Assembly (NCBI GenBank): GCA_016874555.1
Contig: VGTW01000003.1
Span: forward strand, 1-64,000
DNA from: Gammaproteobacteria bacterium
Lineage (GTDB): Bacteria > Pseudomonadota > Gammaproteobacteria > Steroidobacterales > Steroidobacteraceae
Length of the DNA stretch: 64,000 bases
Reading direction: 5' to 3'
Below the pieces are notes generated by a model, which worked only from the letters and a program-made list of their open reading frames with translations, had not been told where the DNA came from and ran no database searches. The translations under genes and the position numbers were made by a program. Every line of letters starts with the position of its first letter. Position 1 is the stretch's first letter. This document shows positions 32,486-43,337 of the stretch, piece after piece.

Positions 32486-34354
32486 TTAGCGGCGAGCGGG
32501 GCTGCTCGGACCGCCTGCGCGACTCGTCATCAGCTGTCGCAGTTCCGTGCGTTCGTCGGGTGACAGCCCCACAGACTTTTCGCGTTCTAGCAGCGCGTCA
32601 AAGCGTCGTCGCCGCTGTTCGTTGTGCATGCGTGCCAGGGCGTTGCGCAGCTCCTGCAAGGCCGCCTCTTCGCCAAGGATCAGCGACTCGATGGCCGCAA
32701 GACGCGCGAATCGCCCGGCCTCCGGGCGTTCGCGCCAGCGTTCGAGCAGCTGCCCGGTGCTCGCACAGGGTTGCTCGCGCAAATCGGCGATCAGCGCGCG
32801 GAGGATGTCGGCACCGGATTCATCGAGCCCCGAGAGCGTGGCGAGATCGGCCTCTTGCAGCCGAGCCGCCACCTTCGGGTGATGCACGAGCATCAGCACC
32901 GCTTGTCGCATCAGACCGCCGCGGCCCGCCGTCACCGACGATTTGCTGCCGCCGGTGCCGCCACGACCGCCCGCGTTTTGCAGCCGCGATGTGCTTGGCG
33001 CGCGCGGGCCACGGCTGGTTTCGATTGCCGCGTTCGCCCACAGATCACGCAGGCGCGAGGCAGGCAGGCGGATGGCCTCGGCGAGGCGCTCAACCAAAAG
33101 TTCCCGATAAACGCCCGCGGGGATTTTGCTGACGAGTGGCCGCGCGAGTTCCGCGAAGCGTGCGCGGCCGTCGGCATGAGCCAGATCAACATGCGTCGCG
33201 AGTTCTCGCACCAGATATTCCGAGAGCGGCAGCGCGCTATCGAGTCGCGCCTCTAAAGCCTCGCGACCCTCTTCACCGACTAAGGTATCGGGGTCGTGGC
33301 CATCGGGCAGGAACAAAAATTTGAGTTGCCGCCCTTCGCGAATCTCAGCCAAAGAATTGTTGAGCGCCCGCCAAGCCGCAGCACGCCCCGCACGATCGCC
33401 ATCGAAGGCGAAGACCACTTCGCTCACCAGCCGAAAGGCGCGCTTCAAATGCTCAGGCGTGGTCGCGGTACCGAGCGTGGCCACGGCGTAGGAAATACCC
33501 GCCTGATGCAGGCGTACGACATCCATGTAGCCCTCGACCACCATCAGCCGGCGCAGCGGCGCACGGCTTTGTCGGACTTCGTACAGCCCGTACAACTCGC
33601 GGCCCTTGTGGAACAGCGTGGTTTCGGGGGAGTTGAGGTACTTGGGTTCGCCCTGCTCGATGATGCGGCCGCCGAAGGCGATCACCCGTCCGCGCGCGTC
33701 GCGAATCGGAAACATCACACGGTCGCGAAAGCGGTCGTAGTAGCGGTCGCCATCGCGACCGGCACTGCCCTCGCGCTCGATCACAAGGCCGCACGCGAGG
33801 AGCATTTCACGCTGTTTTGAATCACGAGCGAAACGATCGAGCGCGTCATTCCATGAATTGGCCGAATATCCGATACCAAACTTTTGAATGGTCTCGGCGG
33901 TCAGACCGCGCTCGAACAGGTAGTGCGAGGCGCGCGCGTCGGCCTTGAGTTTGCTCGCCCAGTACTTGGCGACTTCATCCATCAGTTTGGCGAGATCGCC
34001 TCCGTCGCGACTGCGACCGTCGTCGGCGCGGGCTTCGCGCGGCACTTCGACGCCGGCGCGCGCGGCCAGTTCTTCGACCGCTTCCGGAAAGCTCAGCCGG
34101 TCGTAGTTGATCAGGAAGCCAAGCGAGGTGCCGTGCGCGCCGCAGCCGAAGCAGTGATAGAACTGCTTGTCCGGGCTGACCCAGAACGACGGCGTTTTTT
34201 CATCGTGAAACGGGCAACAGGCGCGGAACTCGCGCCCTGCTTTCTTTAGCGGCACCCGCGCGCCGATGAGTTCGACGATGTCGGTACGACCGACCAGCTC
34301 GTCGATGAAATTCTGGGGAATGCGCCCGGAGTTGCGCCCGCTCATGGGCGACAA
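32486..34354 (-). CDS. dnaG: DNA primase
   Basis: [30 protein letters not shown] zinc motif; [22 protein letters not shown]. Confidence 0.97.
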   Translation of the reverse strand: MSPMSGRNSGRIPQNFIDELVGRTDIVELIGARVPLKKAGREFRACCPFHDEKTPSFWVSPDKQFYHCFGCGAHGTSLGFLINYDRLSFPEAVEELAARAGVEVPREARADDGRSRDGGDLAKLMDEVAKYWASKLKADARASHYLFERGLTAETIQKFGIGYSANSWNDALDRFARDSKQREMLLACGLVIEREGSAGRDGDRYYDRFRDRVMFPIRDARGRVIAFGGRIIEQGEPKYLNSPETTLFHKGRELYGLYEVRQSRAPLRRLMVVEGYMDVVRLHQAGISYAVATLGTATTPEHLKRAFRLVSEVVFAFDGDRAGRAAAWRALNNSLAEIREGRQLKFLFLPDGHDPDTLVGEEGREALEARLDSALPLSEYLVRELATHVDLAHADGRARFAELARPLVSKIPAGVYRELLVERLAEAIRLPASRLRDLWANAAIETSRGPRAPSTSRLQNAGGRGGTGGSKSSVTAGRGGLMRQAVLMLVHHPKVAARLQEADLATLSGLDESGADILRALIADLREQPCASTGQLLERWRERPEAGRFARLAAIESLILGEEAALQELRNALARMHNEQRRRRFDALLEREKSVGLSPDERTELRQLMTSRAGGPSSPARR

Positions 34355-34369
34355 GGATACGGGGTTGGA

Positions 34370-34819
34370 TCAGCCGCCGCCGAGCTTCGCTTTAATGAGA
34401 GCGCTGACGGCGCCCATATCGGCACGACCTGCGGCGCGGGTTTTGAGAAGGCCCATCACTTTGCCCATGTCTTTGATGTTGGAGGCGCCGGTTTCGGCGA
34501 CCGCAGCAACAATCAGGGCTTCAAGTTCGGCGGATGAGAGTTGCTGCGGCAAGTAAGCCTGCAACTGCTTGATCTCGGTGGCTTCTTTTGCGACTAGATC
34601 CGCTCGGCCGCCAGCTTCGAACTGGCTGATGGCCTCTTTACGCTGCTTGATCATCTTTTCGATGGCCGCAAGCACCTGCGCATCGTCGAGCGTGATGCGC
34701 TCGTCAACTTCGCGCTGCTTAATCGCAGCCTGCAGCATACGAATATTCGCGAGACGCGCCTTGTCACCGGAGCGCATCGCGTCCTTCATATCCTGAGTGA
34801 TGCGCTCTTTGAGCGACAT
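34370..34819 (-). CDS. GatB/YqeY domain-containing protein
   Basis: LKERITQDMKDAMRSGDKARLANIRMLQAAIKQREVDE...IKDMGKVMGLLKTRAAGRADM. Confidence 0.93.
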   Translation of the reverse strand: MSLKERITQDMKDAMRSGDKARLANIRMLQAAIKQREVDERITLDDAQVLAAIEKMIKQRKEAISQFEAGGRADLVAKEATEIKQLQAYLPQQLSSAELEALIVAAVAETGASNIKDMGKVMGLLKTRAAGRADMGAVSALIKAKLGGG

Positions 34820-34848
34820 CGTGGGCCTCTGCGGATCTGCGAGCTGAA

Positions 34849-35061
34849 TCAGCGGGCGCGGGGCGCGCTGATGCGCGGCGAAGAGCGCTTCTGGTGCCGC
34901 TTCACGGCGGCCGCCTTTTTTCGCTTCCGCTCTTGCGTCGGCTTTTCGTAAAATTCGCGGCGGCGCAGCTCGGTAAGCACACCGGCTTTCTCGCAGGCGC
35001 GCTTGAAACGACGCAGGGCAGCGTCGAAATACTCATTTTCACGAACACGAACGCTCGGCAT
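34849..35061 (-). CDS. rpsU: 30S ribosomal protein S21
   Basis: [59 protein letters not shown]. Confidence 0.97.
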   Translation of the reverse strand: MPSVRVRENEYFDAALRRFKRACEKAGVLTELRRREFYEKPTQERKRKKAAAVKRHQKRSSPRISAPRAR

Positions 35062-35169
35062 CGAAACCTCAACCCCTTTGATTAGTATGGTATTCCTATC
35101 GCGCCCTGCGGTAACAGGGGCGAGAATTCTAATGAGCCTCTGGGCAAAAGGCAAAATTCGGAATCATTC

Positions 35170-36243
35170 ATGCGTATTTTGGCGATCGAATCTTCCTGCG
35201 ACGAGTCGGCGGCGGCGGTGTATAAAACCGGTCGCGGCTTGCTCGCGCACGAGGTGTTCTCGCAAATCGATTTGCATCAAATATATGGTGGTGTCGTGCC
35301 CGAACTGGCGTCGCGCGATCACGTGCAACGCTTGCTGCCGATCGTCGAGCGCGTGCTGGCGCAGGCGGCGGGCGGGGATTCCGCGGCTAAAATAGACGGT
35401 ATCGCTTACACCGCAGGACCTGGTCTCATCGGGGCGTTGCTCACGGGTGCTGCGCTCGCGCAAGCGCTTGGGCAGGCTTGGGGTGTGCCGACCATCGGCG
35501 TGCATCACCTCGAGGGCCACCTGCTTGCGCCCTTGCTCGAGCCCGAGCCGCCACCTTATCCGCATGTCGCGCTGTTGGTGTCGGGTGGACACACCATGCT
35601 AATCGAATGCGCGGGCATCGGTCGCTACACGCTGCTTGGTGAAACGCGTGACGATGCCGCAGGAGAAGCCTTTGACAAGAGCGCGAAATTGCTGGAATTG
35701 CCTTATCCGGGTGGTCCACATCTCGCGCGCTTGGCCGAGCGCGGTCGCGCAAAGCGACATGAATTTCCGCGCCCCATGCTCGATCGGCCCGGGCTCGAGT
35801 TTAGTTTCTCGGGGCTGAAGACAGCCGTGCTGCACGCGGTGCGTGCGCTGCCAGCGGAGGAGGGCGATCAGGAACGTGCCGACATCGCGCATGCGCTGCA
35901 AGAAGCGGTGGTCGACACCCTGGTGGCCAAGAGTTTGCGCGCCATGTCCGCGACGGGTCTCGATGCGCTCGTGGTTTCGGGTGGCGTGAGTGCCAATCGT
36001 CGTTTACGTGAACGGCTCGATGCAGCAGCGGCCCGGGCCGGCGTGCGCGTGTACTACCCGCGCCTCGAGTTTTGTACCGATAACGCAGCCATGATTGCGG
36101 TCGCGGGCGGGGCGCGGCTGAGCGCCGGTGAGCGTGACGGGATGGGAATTCGCGCGCGAGCGCAGTGGCCACTCGATACGCTGCGGCCGCCGGGCCAGCA
36201 GCGCGAGCCGGGTTACCGAGAGCAGGTCAAGCAGGAGTTTTGA
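35170..36243 (+). CDS. tsaD: tRNA N6-adenosine threonylcarbamoyltransferase TsaD
   Basis: [49 protein letters not shown]. Confidence 0.97.
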   Translation: MRILAIESSCDESAAAVYKTGRGLLAHEVFSQIDLHQIYGGVVPELASRDHVQRLLPIVERVLAQAAGGDSAAKIDGIAYTAGPGLIGALLTGAALAQALGQAWGVPTIGVHHLEGHLLAPLLEPEPPPYPHVALLVSGGHTMLIECAGIGRYTLLGETRDDAAGEAFDKSAKLLELPYPGGPHLARLAERGRAKRHEFPRPMLDRPGLEFSFSGLKTAVLHAVRALPAEEGDQERADIAHALQEAVVDTLVAKSLRAMSATGLDALVVSGGVSANRRLRERLDAAAARAGVRVYYPRLEFCTDNAAMIAVAGGARLSAGERDGMGIRARAQWPLDTLRPPGQQREPGYREQVKQEF

Positions 36244-36247
36244 GCAG

Positions 36248-36634
36248 ATGACGAGCAAAAGAGGCGATACGATCTTCCTTCGCGGATTGGAGGTCGAGTG
36301 CATCATCGGTTTCATCGATTGGGAGCGCCGCATCAAGCAGCGCGTACAGATCGATTTAGAGCTGCCGGTCGACTGCGCGCGTGCCGCGGTCAACGACGAT
36401 GTCGTCGATACGCTCGATTACAAGAGCGTCGCTAAGCGTGTCATCGGCTTCGTCGAGTCGTCCGAGTTCATGCTGGTCGAGACGATGGCGCATCGTATAG
36501 CGATGATACTTATCAAAGAATTCAGCATCGAGTGGGTTCGGCTCTCGGTGAATAAACCGGGTGCGATCCGTGGCTCGCGCGACGTGGGTGTCGCCATCGA
36601 GCGTACCCGTGCCGATCTCGCCGCTGCCTCGTGA
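36248..36634 (+). CDS. folB: Dihydroneopterin aldolase
   Basis: DTIFLRGLEVECIIGFIDWERRIKQRVQIDLEL...DDVVDTLDYKSVAKRV; followed by folK. Confidence 0.92.
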   Translation: MTSKRGDTIFLRGLEVECIIGFIDWERRIKQRVQIDLELPVDCARAAVNDDVVDTLDYKSVAKRVIGFVESSEFMLVETMAHRIAMILIKEFSIEWVRLSVNKPGAIRGSRDVGVAIERTRADLAAAS

Positions 36635-36686
36635 GCGAGCGGTCGAGCAATCTGCAGGTTAGCGGTCTGCAGTGCATCGTCGCGTC

Positions 36687-37202
36687 ATGACTCGGGTATA
36701 CGTCGCTGCGGGCAGCAACGTCGATGCCGTGCGCAACCTGCGTTTGGCGGCGAAAGAGTTGCAGCGCTCTTACGGCAAGGTCGATTTCTCGTCGGCTTAT
36801 CGTAATGCCGCCGTCGGTTTTGAGGGTGAGGATTTCATTAACTACGTTGTGGGGTTCGACACCCCGCGCAGTGTCGATGAGGTCATCAATGAATTGCAGC
36901 GCATCGAGGGTCTTTGCGGTCGCACGCGCGATGCACCGAAGTGGGCACCGCGCAGCATGGATCTCGACATCCTGTTGTACGGCGATCTCATCACCGATCG
37001 GCCGGGTCTCGTGCTGCCACGGCCGGATCTTTTGCGCCGGCCATACATGTTGGGGCCGCTGGCTGAGATCGCGGGCGAGATTGTGCATCTGACGGTGGGC
37101 GAAACCATCGCGGCGCTATGGGCGCGGTTCGACCACGCCGAACACGCCATGACGCGCGTCGCTCTCGGGCTCGCCAACCGCGGGTCAGCGGAGGCGGGGT
37201 GA
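36687..37202 (+). CDS. folK: 2-amino-4-hydroxy-6-hydroxymethyldihydropteridine diphosphokinase
   Basis: VYVAAGSNVDAVRNLRLAAKEL...RTRDAPKWAPRSMDLDILLYGD...LPRPDLLRRPYMLGPLAEIAG. Confidence 0.93.
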   Translation: MTRVYVAAGSNVDAVRNLRLAAKELQRSYGKVDFSSAYRNAAVGFEGEDFINYVVGFDTPRSVDEVINELQRIEGLCGRTRDAPKWAPRSMDLDILLYGDLITDRPGLVLPRPDLLRRPYMLGPLAEIAGEIVHLTVGETIAALWARFDHAEHAMTRVALGLANRGSAEAG

Positions 37203-37222
37203 AGCGCTGCTGCGCTTCGCAG

Positions 37223-38008
37223 TTACCAGGCGACGCTGCGACCGCCGTCGACCGGCATAATCTGCCCTGTGATATAGGGCGCGTCGGCAGCAAAGAAAAG
37301 CGCAGTACGCGCGATGTCGAGAGCCGACCCCGTACGCTTGAGCAGGGTTCGGCCCACGATTTTTTGTTGGAGTACGGCATCGGCGACGCCATCGTGGGGC
37401 CACATCACCGGACCTGGCGCGATGGCGTTGACGCGCACCTGCGGGCCGAGCTCGCGAGCGAGCGAGCGGGTGAGCATGATGAGCCCTGCTTTTGCGATAC
37501 CGTACACCGGGTAGTGGCGCAGCGGCCGCATGCCATGAATATCGACGATGTTCAAAACAAGACCCTGCGACAAGCGCAGCGCGGACGCCGCGGCCTGCGA
37601 CAGAAAAAGTGGGGCTTTGAGGTTCGAGCCCAACAGATCGTCCCAATGATTTTCGGTGATTTCGCCGACCGGCGTCGGGTAGAAGGTCGAGGCATTGTTA
37701 ATGAGGATGTCAAGACGCGAAAAACGCTGCAGCGTAAAGCTCACGAGTTCGCCCAGTCTTGCGGTCTCGAGCAGGTTGGCGCTGATGCTGGCAGCGCTGC
37801 CGGCGCGTGTCTCTTCCAGGCTCTTCACCAAGGCCGCGGCGCCACGCGCAGAATTTTGATAATGCACGACGATGTCGGCACCGGCGCCATGCAGCACGCG
37901 AGCAACCTCTGCACCGACCCGACGTGCGCCTCCCGTGATCAACGCAACCTTACCGGCAAGCGGCTGGTCGGGTCTGACGGGGGGCTGCAGGGAAGTGTCG
38001 AGCGTCAT
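37223..38008 (-). CDS. SDR-family pteridine reductase
   Basis: GKVALITGGARRVGAEVARVLHGAGADIVVHYQNS; YGIAKAGLIMLTRSLARELGPQVRVNAIAPGPV; near folB/folK. Confidence 0.85.
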   Translation of the reverse strand: MTLDTSLQPPVRPDQPLAGKVALITGGARRVGAEVARVLHGAGADIVVHYQNSARGAAALVKSLEETRAGSAASISANLLETARLGELVSFTLQRFSRLDILINNASTFYPTPVGEITENHWDDLLGSNLKAPLFLSQAAASALRLSQGLVLNIVDIHGMRPLRHYPVYGIAKAGLIMLTRSLARELGPQVRVNAIAPGPVMWPHDGVADAVLQQKIVGRTLLKRTGSALDIARTALFFAADAPYITGQIMPVDGGRSVAW

Positions 38009-38082
38009 GACAAACGCATTATGACCGAGACTCGCGGCATGACCCAGAATCCTGCGGGTTACCCCATCTGCGCAGCCGCGGC

Positions 38083-39426
38083 TTGCGTGGCCACGACGCG
38101 ATGAGTCTCATAACCGAGCGCGCAATGCTGCCCCTGCCTGGAGTCGACGCGCTGGCGCATTCCCGGCGGCTTGCCGAGCGCATCGCCGAGCGTATGGCGG
38201 CGGCGGGCGGGTGGTTGTCGTTTGCCGAGTACATGCAACTCGCGCTGTACGCGCCGGGTCTCGGTTACTACAGCGCCGGGGCCAACAAATTCGGTGCTGC
38301 GGGCGACTTTGTGACTGCGCCGATGATTTCACCGCTGTTCGCGCGTTGCTGTGCGCGCCGATTCATTGACTGGCTTACCGGGCAGAAGGCGCACGAAGTC
38401 CTTGAATTCGGTCCGGGCACTGGCCAATTCGCAGCCGAGGCGCTCGGGGTGCTGTCAAGCGGCGATTCGCCGCTGCAGCATTACCGGCTGCTCGAGGTCA
38501 GCGCTGATCTGCGCGCGCGCCAGCAGCAACTTTTGGCGAGCACAGCAGCCGGTAAGATCAAGCTGGATTGGCTCGATTCTTTACCCAAAGATTTCGCGGG
38601 GATAGTTTTTGCCAATGAAATCCTCGATGCGCTGCCCTGCGAGCGCTTCGTGGTGCGTGGTGGTGAGCTTTGGCGATTGGGCGTTGGGCTCGCTCCGGAC
38701 GGACTCTCGGCAGCGCGTTTCGAGTGGCGTGTGAGACCCGCCGATGGTACTTGTGCCGACGACGATGAGTTCCGCATGACGGCGGCCCGACTATTTAAAA
38801 AAACAGACTCCAAGGGAAAAGTTGCCATCGGTGACCGATTTCCTGAAGGCTATTGCGGTGAGTGGCAGCCGTCGCTGGCAGCGTGGTTTGCGGCGATCGC
38901 GGTGGCTATGACTCGCGGCGCTGTACTGATCGCGGATTACGGTTTGCCGCGTGGGCAATTGCTGCATCCGCAGCGCATGGCGGGAAGCTTGCGCTGTCAC
39001 TACCGGCACCAGGCGCACGGTGACCCCTTCATTTATCCGGGGCTCTGTGACATCACGGCATGGATCGATTTCACGGCGGTTGCCGAGGCCGCAACGCAGG
39101 CAGATTTCCAAATTTCCGGTTTTACGACACAGGCCGGATTTCTTTTGGGTGCCGGTATCGATCAGCAATTGGCATTAGCCACGGTGGGGCTCGATCCCAC
39201 CGATCCGCGACATATCGCGCTTGCGCGTGGCGCGCGTACGCTGCTGCTGCCTGGGGAAATGGGCGAGGCCGTGAAGTTCATGCTGCTGACACGCGAGGTA
39301 GCCGTAGCCGATCAGGCTTTCGGTATGGCGCTCAACGTAGCGCCCGGCGCGCCATCCGCGCCTGTGCTCGACCCGGCGTTCAGCCTGCAGGATCTGCGCT
39401 CGTCTCTTTGGGCACCGCAATGTTGA
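38083..39426 (+). CDS. SAM-dependent methyltransferase, MidA/NDUFAF7 family
   Basis: MAAAGGWLSFAEYMQLALYAPGLGYYSAGANKFGAAGDFVTAPMISPLFARC; LEFGPGTGQFA. Confidence 0.92.
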   Translation: MRGHDAMSLITERAMLPLPGVDALAHSRRLAERIAERMAAAGGWLSFAEYMQLALYAPGLGYYSAGANKFGAAGDFVTAPMISPLFARCCARRFIDWLTGQKAHEVLEFGPGTGQFAAEALGVLSSGDSPLQHYRLLEVSADLRARQQQLLASTAAGKIKLDWLDSLPKDFAGIVFANEILDALPCERFVVRGGELWRLGVGLAPDGLSAARFEWRVRPADGTCADDDEFRMTAARLFKKTDSKGKVAIGDRFPEGYCGEWQPSLAAWFAAIAVAMTRGAVLIADYGLPRGQLLHPQRMAGSLRCHYRHQAHGDPFIYPGLCDITAWIDFTAVAEAATQADFQISGFTTQAGFLLGAGIDQQLALATVGLDPTDPRHIALARGARTLLLPGEMGEAVKFMLLTREVAVADQAFGMALNVAPGAPSAPVLDPAFSLQDLRSSLWAPQC

Positions 39427-40624
39427 GCGCCGCGAGCCGTTTGCTGCGCAGTCGCTCGCCGATGGCTGCGCCGGGGAGGCCAGCGCGTTCGTCGGCACTG
39501 AGTGCCACCGCACGCGCGGTAGCGAAAGCCTGCTCCACTCGGGCGCGCTGCGGATACGCAGCATCGGCGAGTCCGCCTCGACCGCGGGCGTCGCACTCGC
39601 AGGCTTCCAAGAATTCTGTGAAGCGTTCGGGCCGTCGAAAGGCATCGGTATGTTCGAGTAACTCGAGCAGCGTCGAGGTGCGCAGTTCGAGACCGCGATG
39701 CACGTACGTGTGAAAGCGGCTGGCGAGCAAACCGAGTTCGCGGTGCTCCTGCGGCACTCGCAGGCGCGCGCACAGCGCTTCGATCGCCGGCAGACCGCGC
39801 GTTTCGTGAGCATGATGCCGCGGCCATTCCGCACGCGGGGTCAGCGCCTTGCCGAGATCATGGACCATCACGGCGAAGCGCACCGTTTGCGGGGCGTCGC
39901 GCATCGCCGCTATCTGCAGGGCGAGCATGATGTGTTCGCCGGTGTCGACTTCGGGGTGCCACTCCGGCCGTTGCGGCACGCCGAACAGGGCGTCGAGTTC
40001 GGGCAGCACCACGCGCAAGGCGCCGCATTTGCGCAGCGCATCGATAGCCGAACGCGGCGAGGGCTCATCAAGTGCACGCGCCAACTCGCGCCAAACGCGC
40101 TCGGGCACGAGCGCATCGGCCTCGCCGGCCTCCACCATGCGGCGCATCAGGGCGAGGGTGTCGGCGGCGATCGTGAAGCCAAGCGGGGCAAATCGTGCCA
40201 GAAAACGTGCAACGCGCAGGATGCGCACAGGGTCTTCAGCGAAGGCTGGCGAGACATGTCGCAGCACGCGACGCTCGAGATCAGCGCGCCCGCTGAACGG
40301 ATCAAATATATTGCCGGCGGCATCCTGCGCCATGGCGTTGATGGTCAGGTCGCGCCGCGCGAGATCCTGTTCGAGGGTGACCTCGGGCGAAAACAGCGTG
40401 GTGAAACCGCGATAGCCTGGCGCAACTTTGCGCTCGAGGCGGGCGAGCGCGTACTCCTCGCGAGTTTGCGGATGCAAAAACACTGGAAAATCTTTGCCGA
40501 CGGGCAGAAAACCGAGCGCTTCGAGGTCGGCCGGCGTCGCGCCGACGACCACCCAGTCGCGTTCGGCAACCGAGCGACCGAGCAGCCCATCGCGCACTGC
40601 ACCGCCGACCAGATAGGTATTCAC
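39380..40624 (-). CDS. cca: Multifunctional CCA tRNA nucleotidyltransferase
   Basis: MNTYLVGGAVRDGLLGRSVAERDWVVVGATPADLEALGF; RRDLTINAMAQD; HD motif VMVHDLGKALTP. Confidence 0.96.
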   Translation of the reverse strand: MNTYLVGGAVRDGLLGRSVAERDWVVVGATPADLEALGFLPVGKDFPVFLHPQTREEYALARLERKVAPGYRGFTTLFSPEVTLEQDLARRDLTINAMAQDAAGNIFDPFSGRADLERRVLRHVSPAFAEDPVRILRVARFLARFAPLGFTIAADTLALMRRMVEAGEADALVPERVWRELARALDEPSPRSAIDALRKCGALRVVLPELDALFGVPQRPEWHPEVDTGEHIMLALQIAAMRDAPQTVRFAVMVHDLGKALTPRAEWPRHHAHETRGLPAIEALCARLRVPQEHRELGLLASRFHTYVHRGLELRTSTLLELLEHTDAFRRPERFTEFLEACECDARGRGGLADAAYPQRARVEQAFATARAVALSADERAGLPGAAIGERLRSKRLAALNIAVPKETSADPAG

Positions 40625-40633
40625 CCGCCGATG

Positions 40634-41551
40634 TTAACGCGAGCGACGACCGAGGTAGGTGGGGGCGATGCTGGCGAGCGAGCTCGGGGTGATCCCCAGA
40701 CGGTCGAACCCGTTGTCGCGACAGACGTTATCGACCGTCAGGGAGCGATAGTTATCCGTGGAGAAGGGTTTGCCAGGCACGAAATCCATTACAAAGGCCT
40801 GTACGCGACCGATGGCATCGGCAAGCGGAATTACGCGTGCGCCAGTACCCGCGACCTCGCCCGTGAGACGCACGAGGTCCGCCAAGGTCATGACCTTGGG
40901 GCCGCAAAGATCATAGGACTCGCGGCTCGTGGCTCCGCCCCGCAGAGCGAGCATGAACGCCGACACCACATCCTCGACCCATACCGGGGCGAAGCGCGCC
41001 TGAGCGCGCGCCAGCGGCAGGATGCCGCCGCTCAGCGCCAGCAGGGACGCGAAGCGGTTGAGCAGCGAATCGCCGCGACCAAAGATTACCGAGGGGCGGA
41101 AGATCGTCCATTCGAGCGAGCTTGGTGCGGCGCGCACGTGGCGCTCGGCGACCCCCTTTGATCGCAGGTAATGGCTCGGACCGTTTTCGTCCGCCCCAAG
41201 TGCGCTCATGTGCAGATAGCGCGGGACACCACTCTCGACGCAGGCGGCGATTACTTTGCGCGTGAGTTCGGCATGGGCGTGGGTAAAGCCTGTTCCTGAA
41301 GAGCCTTTTTCATTAAGGATACCGACGAGGTTGACGACGACATCGCTGCCGGCGACCACATCACGTAGCGCGATCGGGTCGTGCACATCGATGCGCATGC
41401 GTTCCGCGTTCGGCAGCACCGAAAGCTGCCGCGCCGCGCGTGGATCGCGAGTGGGTAGTCGCAGCCGATGACCTTCGGCAGCAAGGCGTGCGGCGAGTGC
41501 ACTGCCGACAAAGCCGGTACCACCCACCAAAGTTACTTCGAGCGGTCGCAC
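40634..41551 (-). CDS. Complex I NDUFA9-like NAD(P)-binding protein
   Basis: VTLVGGTGFVGSALAARLAAEGHRLRLPTRDP; FRPSVIFGRGDSLLNRFASLL; probable GTG start at 41551. Confidence 0.85.
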   Translation of the reverse strand: MRPLEVTLVGGTGFVGSALAARLAAEGHRLRLPTRDPRAARQLSVLPNAERMRIDVHDPIALRDVVAGSDVVVNLVGILNEKGSSGTGFTHAHAELTRKVIAACVESGVPRYLHMSALGADENGPSHYLRSKGVAERHVRAAPSSLEWTIFRPSVIFGRGDSLLNRFASLLALSGGILPLARAQARFAPVWVEDVVSAFMLALRGGATSRESYDLCGPKVMTLADLVRLTGEVAGTGARVIPLADAIGRVQAFVMDFVPGKPFSTDNYRSLTVDNVCRDNGFDRLGITPSSLASIAPTYLGRRSR

Positions 41552-41558
41552 GCGTTTA

Positions 41559-43070
41559 TCAGCGCAGCAGGATGATGGTCGTCTCGCCCGCGCGCCTAAC
41601 CTGCAGCACAAGCGTACTTCCGCCGCGATTGCTGGTGGCCCGCCAGGCATTGCTGAGATCGCTGCGGTTGGTGATCCGAGTGCCATTCGCGGCGACGATC
41701 AGATCGTTGGCGCGCAGGCCCGCGTTCGCAGCCGGGCTACCTGCGGCCACCGCGCGCACCAGGACGCCGGCGCCGTTGCCGCGGTTATCGCCACTGCTGC
41801 TGCCCGGGCCGTCTTCGAGCTGTGCACCTTCGAGGGCGCGGTGCTGGCCGCCTTCGGGAACGTTTTTGTCATTGCCCTCGGCAGCGGCCGGAGTTTGTAC
41901 GGCCGGGTCGGCCACCTCGGCGGTCAATTTGCGCGACTCGCCGTCACGCAGCAACGAGAGCTCGACCTTGTCACCGACGCGTAGCAAGCCGATCGCGTTG
42001 CGGAAGTCGGCCGCCGATTTGACACTGCGGCTGTTGATGGCAGTGACGACGTCACCCGCGCGAATCCCGGCGCGTGCCGCTGCGGAATCTTTGAGCACCT
42101 GGGTGACGAGTGCACCGCCTGCTGTGCTGATGCCCAAGGCCTCGGCGATATCGGGCGTGACGGGGGCGATGGTTACGCCGAGCTGACCGCGCTTGACTGA
42201 GCCATATTTGATTAGTTGGTCCATGACGCTGCGCGCCATGTTCACGGGGATGGCAAAACCAATGCCGATGTTGCCGCCGCTGCCCGAGAGAATCATGTTG
42301 TTAATACCGACGAGTTCGCCACGCAGGTTTACGAGCGCACCGCCGGAATTGCCGGGGTTGATCGAGGCATCGGTCTGAATCAGGCTCTCGAAACCATCGG
42401 GATTCATGCCGGAGCGGCCGAGTGCACTGACGATGCCGTAGGACACCGACTGCTGCAGTCCGAAGGGATTACCGATGGCCGCGACGTAATCGCCGGGCTC
42501 GAGACGATCGGAATCACCGAGCACAACCTGTGCGAGGCTTCCCGATTTAATCTGGATGACGGCGATGTCGGTGCGCGGATCGCTGCCGATTACCTTGGCT
42601 GCAAACTGTCGTTGATCGGACAGGGTCACGGTGATTTCGCGCGCATTTTCGACCACATGCGCGTTGGTGATGATGTAGCCCTGTTTGCCATCGACGATCA
42701 CCCCAGAGCCGGCCGACTGGAAGGGCCGCTCGCGCGCCCCCGAATCGGGCGGTACGTTGAAAAAGCGTCGAAAGAAAGGGTCGTCGAGCAGCGGGTTACG
42801 ACCCTGTTCGCGCACCGCGCCCTGAATGCCAATGCTGATTACCGCCGGTGAGACTCGCTTGATCATGGGCGCGAGTGAGGGCATCGGCGCTACGGAGCGC
42901 GCGTTGTCGCCGATGGGGGTGCTATCGCGGCGTAGGGCGTCGGCGCGGGGCTCGGCCGCGGCGTCCACGGCCTGTGCCGTGACCGGCAAAGACACGGCCG
43001 CGAGCAGTGCGCCGAGCAATGCGCGGCACAGCGCTCGGTAAGGGGTCCCGTTAACGCACGCGACTTTCAT
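41559..43070 (-). CDS. degQ: Do-like periplasmic serine protease (DegQ/HtrA family), two PDZ domains
   Basis: GSGVIVDGKQGYIITNAHVV, DIAVIQIK, IQTDASINPGNSGGALVNLRGELVGIN; PDZ regions. Confidence 0.94.
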   Translation of the reverse strand: MKVACVNGTPYRALCRALLGALLAAVSLPVTAQAVDAAAEPRADALRRDSTPIGDNARSVAPMPSLAPMIKRVSPAVISIGIQGAVREQGRNPLLDDPFFRRFFNVPPDSGARERPFQSAGSGVIVDGKQGYIITNAHVVENAREITVTLSDQRQFAAKVIGSDPRTDIAVIQIKSGSLAQVVLGDSDRLEPGDYVAAIGNPFGLQQSVSYGIVSALGRSGMNPDGFESLIQTDASINPGNSGGALVNLRGELVGINNMILSGSGGNIGIGFAIPVNMARSVMDQLIKYGSVKRGQLGVTIAPVTPDIAEALGISTAGGALVTQVLKDSAAARAGIRAGDVVTAINSRSVKSAADFRNAIGLLRVGDKVELSLLRDGESRKLTAEVADPAVQTPAAAEGNDKNVPEGGQHRALEGAQLEDGPGSSSGDNRGNGAGVLVRAVAAGSPAANAGLRANDLIVAANGTRITNRSDLSNAWRATSNRGGSTLVLQVRRAGETTIILLR

Positions 43071-43077
43071 GTGTGAT

Positions 43078-43097
43078 CTCCCGCTTGCGAACGGGAG
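43078..43097 (-). promoter_or_regulatory. Hairpin covering the degQ/htrA Shine-Dalgarno
   Basis: Minus strand CTCCCGTT-CGCA-AGCGGGAG (8 bp incl. one G-U) with GGGAG 7 nt upstream of the degQ ATG. Confidence 0.55.
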
Positions 43098-43161
43098 TAT
43101 GTGGATCTGTGCTCAGCTTTCAAGAGGACAACTTGTGCACTTTTTGTGAAGAGGAGCGGAA

Positions 43162-43177
43162 ACACAACATCTTGTGC
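43162..43177. promoter_or_regulatory. Candidate NrdR box 1 (ACACAACATCTTGTGC)
   Basis: Palindrome CACAA-CATC-TTGTG; identical to the copy at 43338; upstream of RNR gene. Confidence 0.65.
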
Positions 43178-43298
43178 TTCCAAACTACAACTAGCATTCG
43201 ACTGTAAACATCAGATAAACAAGACTTTTGCAGCCCGAGTTTTTATAAGTCTATGATTTTTATAAAATAAAAAGGCTATTTGAAACGCAGTTTAAGCC

Positions 43299-43327
43299 TT
43301 GACGCTCTCCGGAGGCGTGCTTACTCT
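43299..43327 (+). promoter_or_regulatory. Candidate sigma-70 promoter for nrdJab
   Basis: TTGACG - 17 nt - TACTCT, just upstream of NrdR-type box 2. Confidence 0.5.
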
Positions 43328-43337
43328 CTTGCCGTCG

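Noticed and set aside
31913-32563. 216-aa Ala-rich plus-strand ORF
   Set aside because: Antisense to the low-complexity Ala/Lys/Pro region of rpoD; GC-rich repeats create an open frame by composition
39698-41161. 487-aa plus ORF opposite cca
   Set aside because: Antisense to cca and the NDUFA9-like gene; composition is a shadow of their codons
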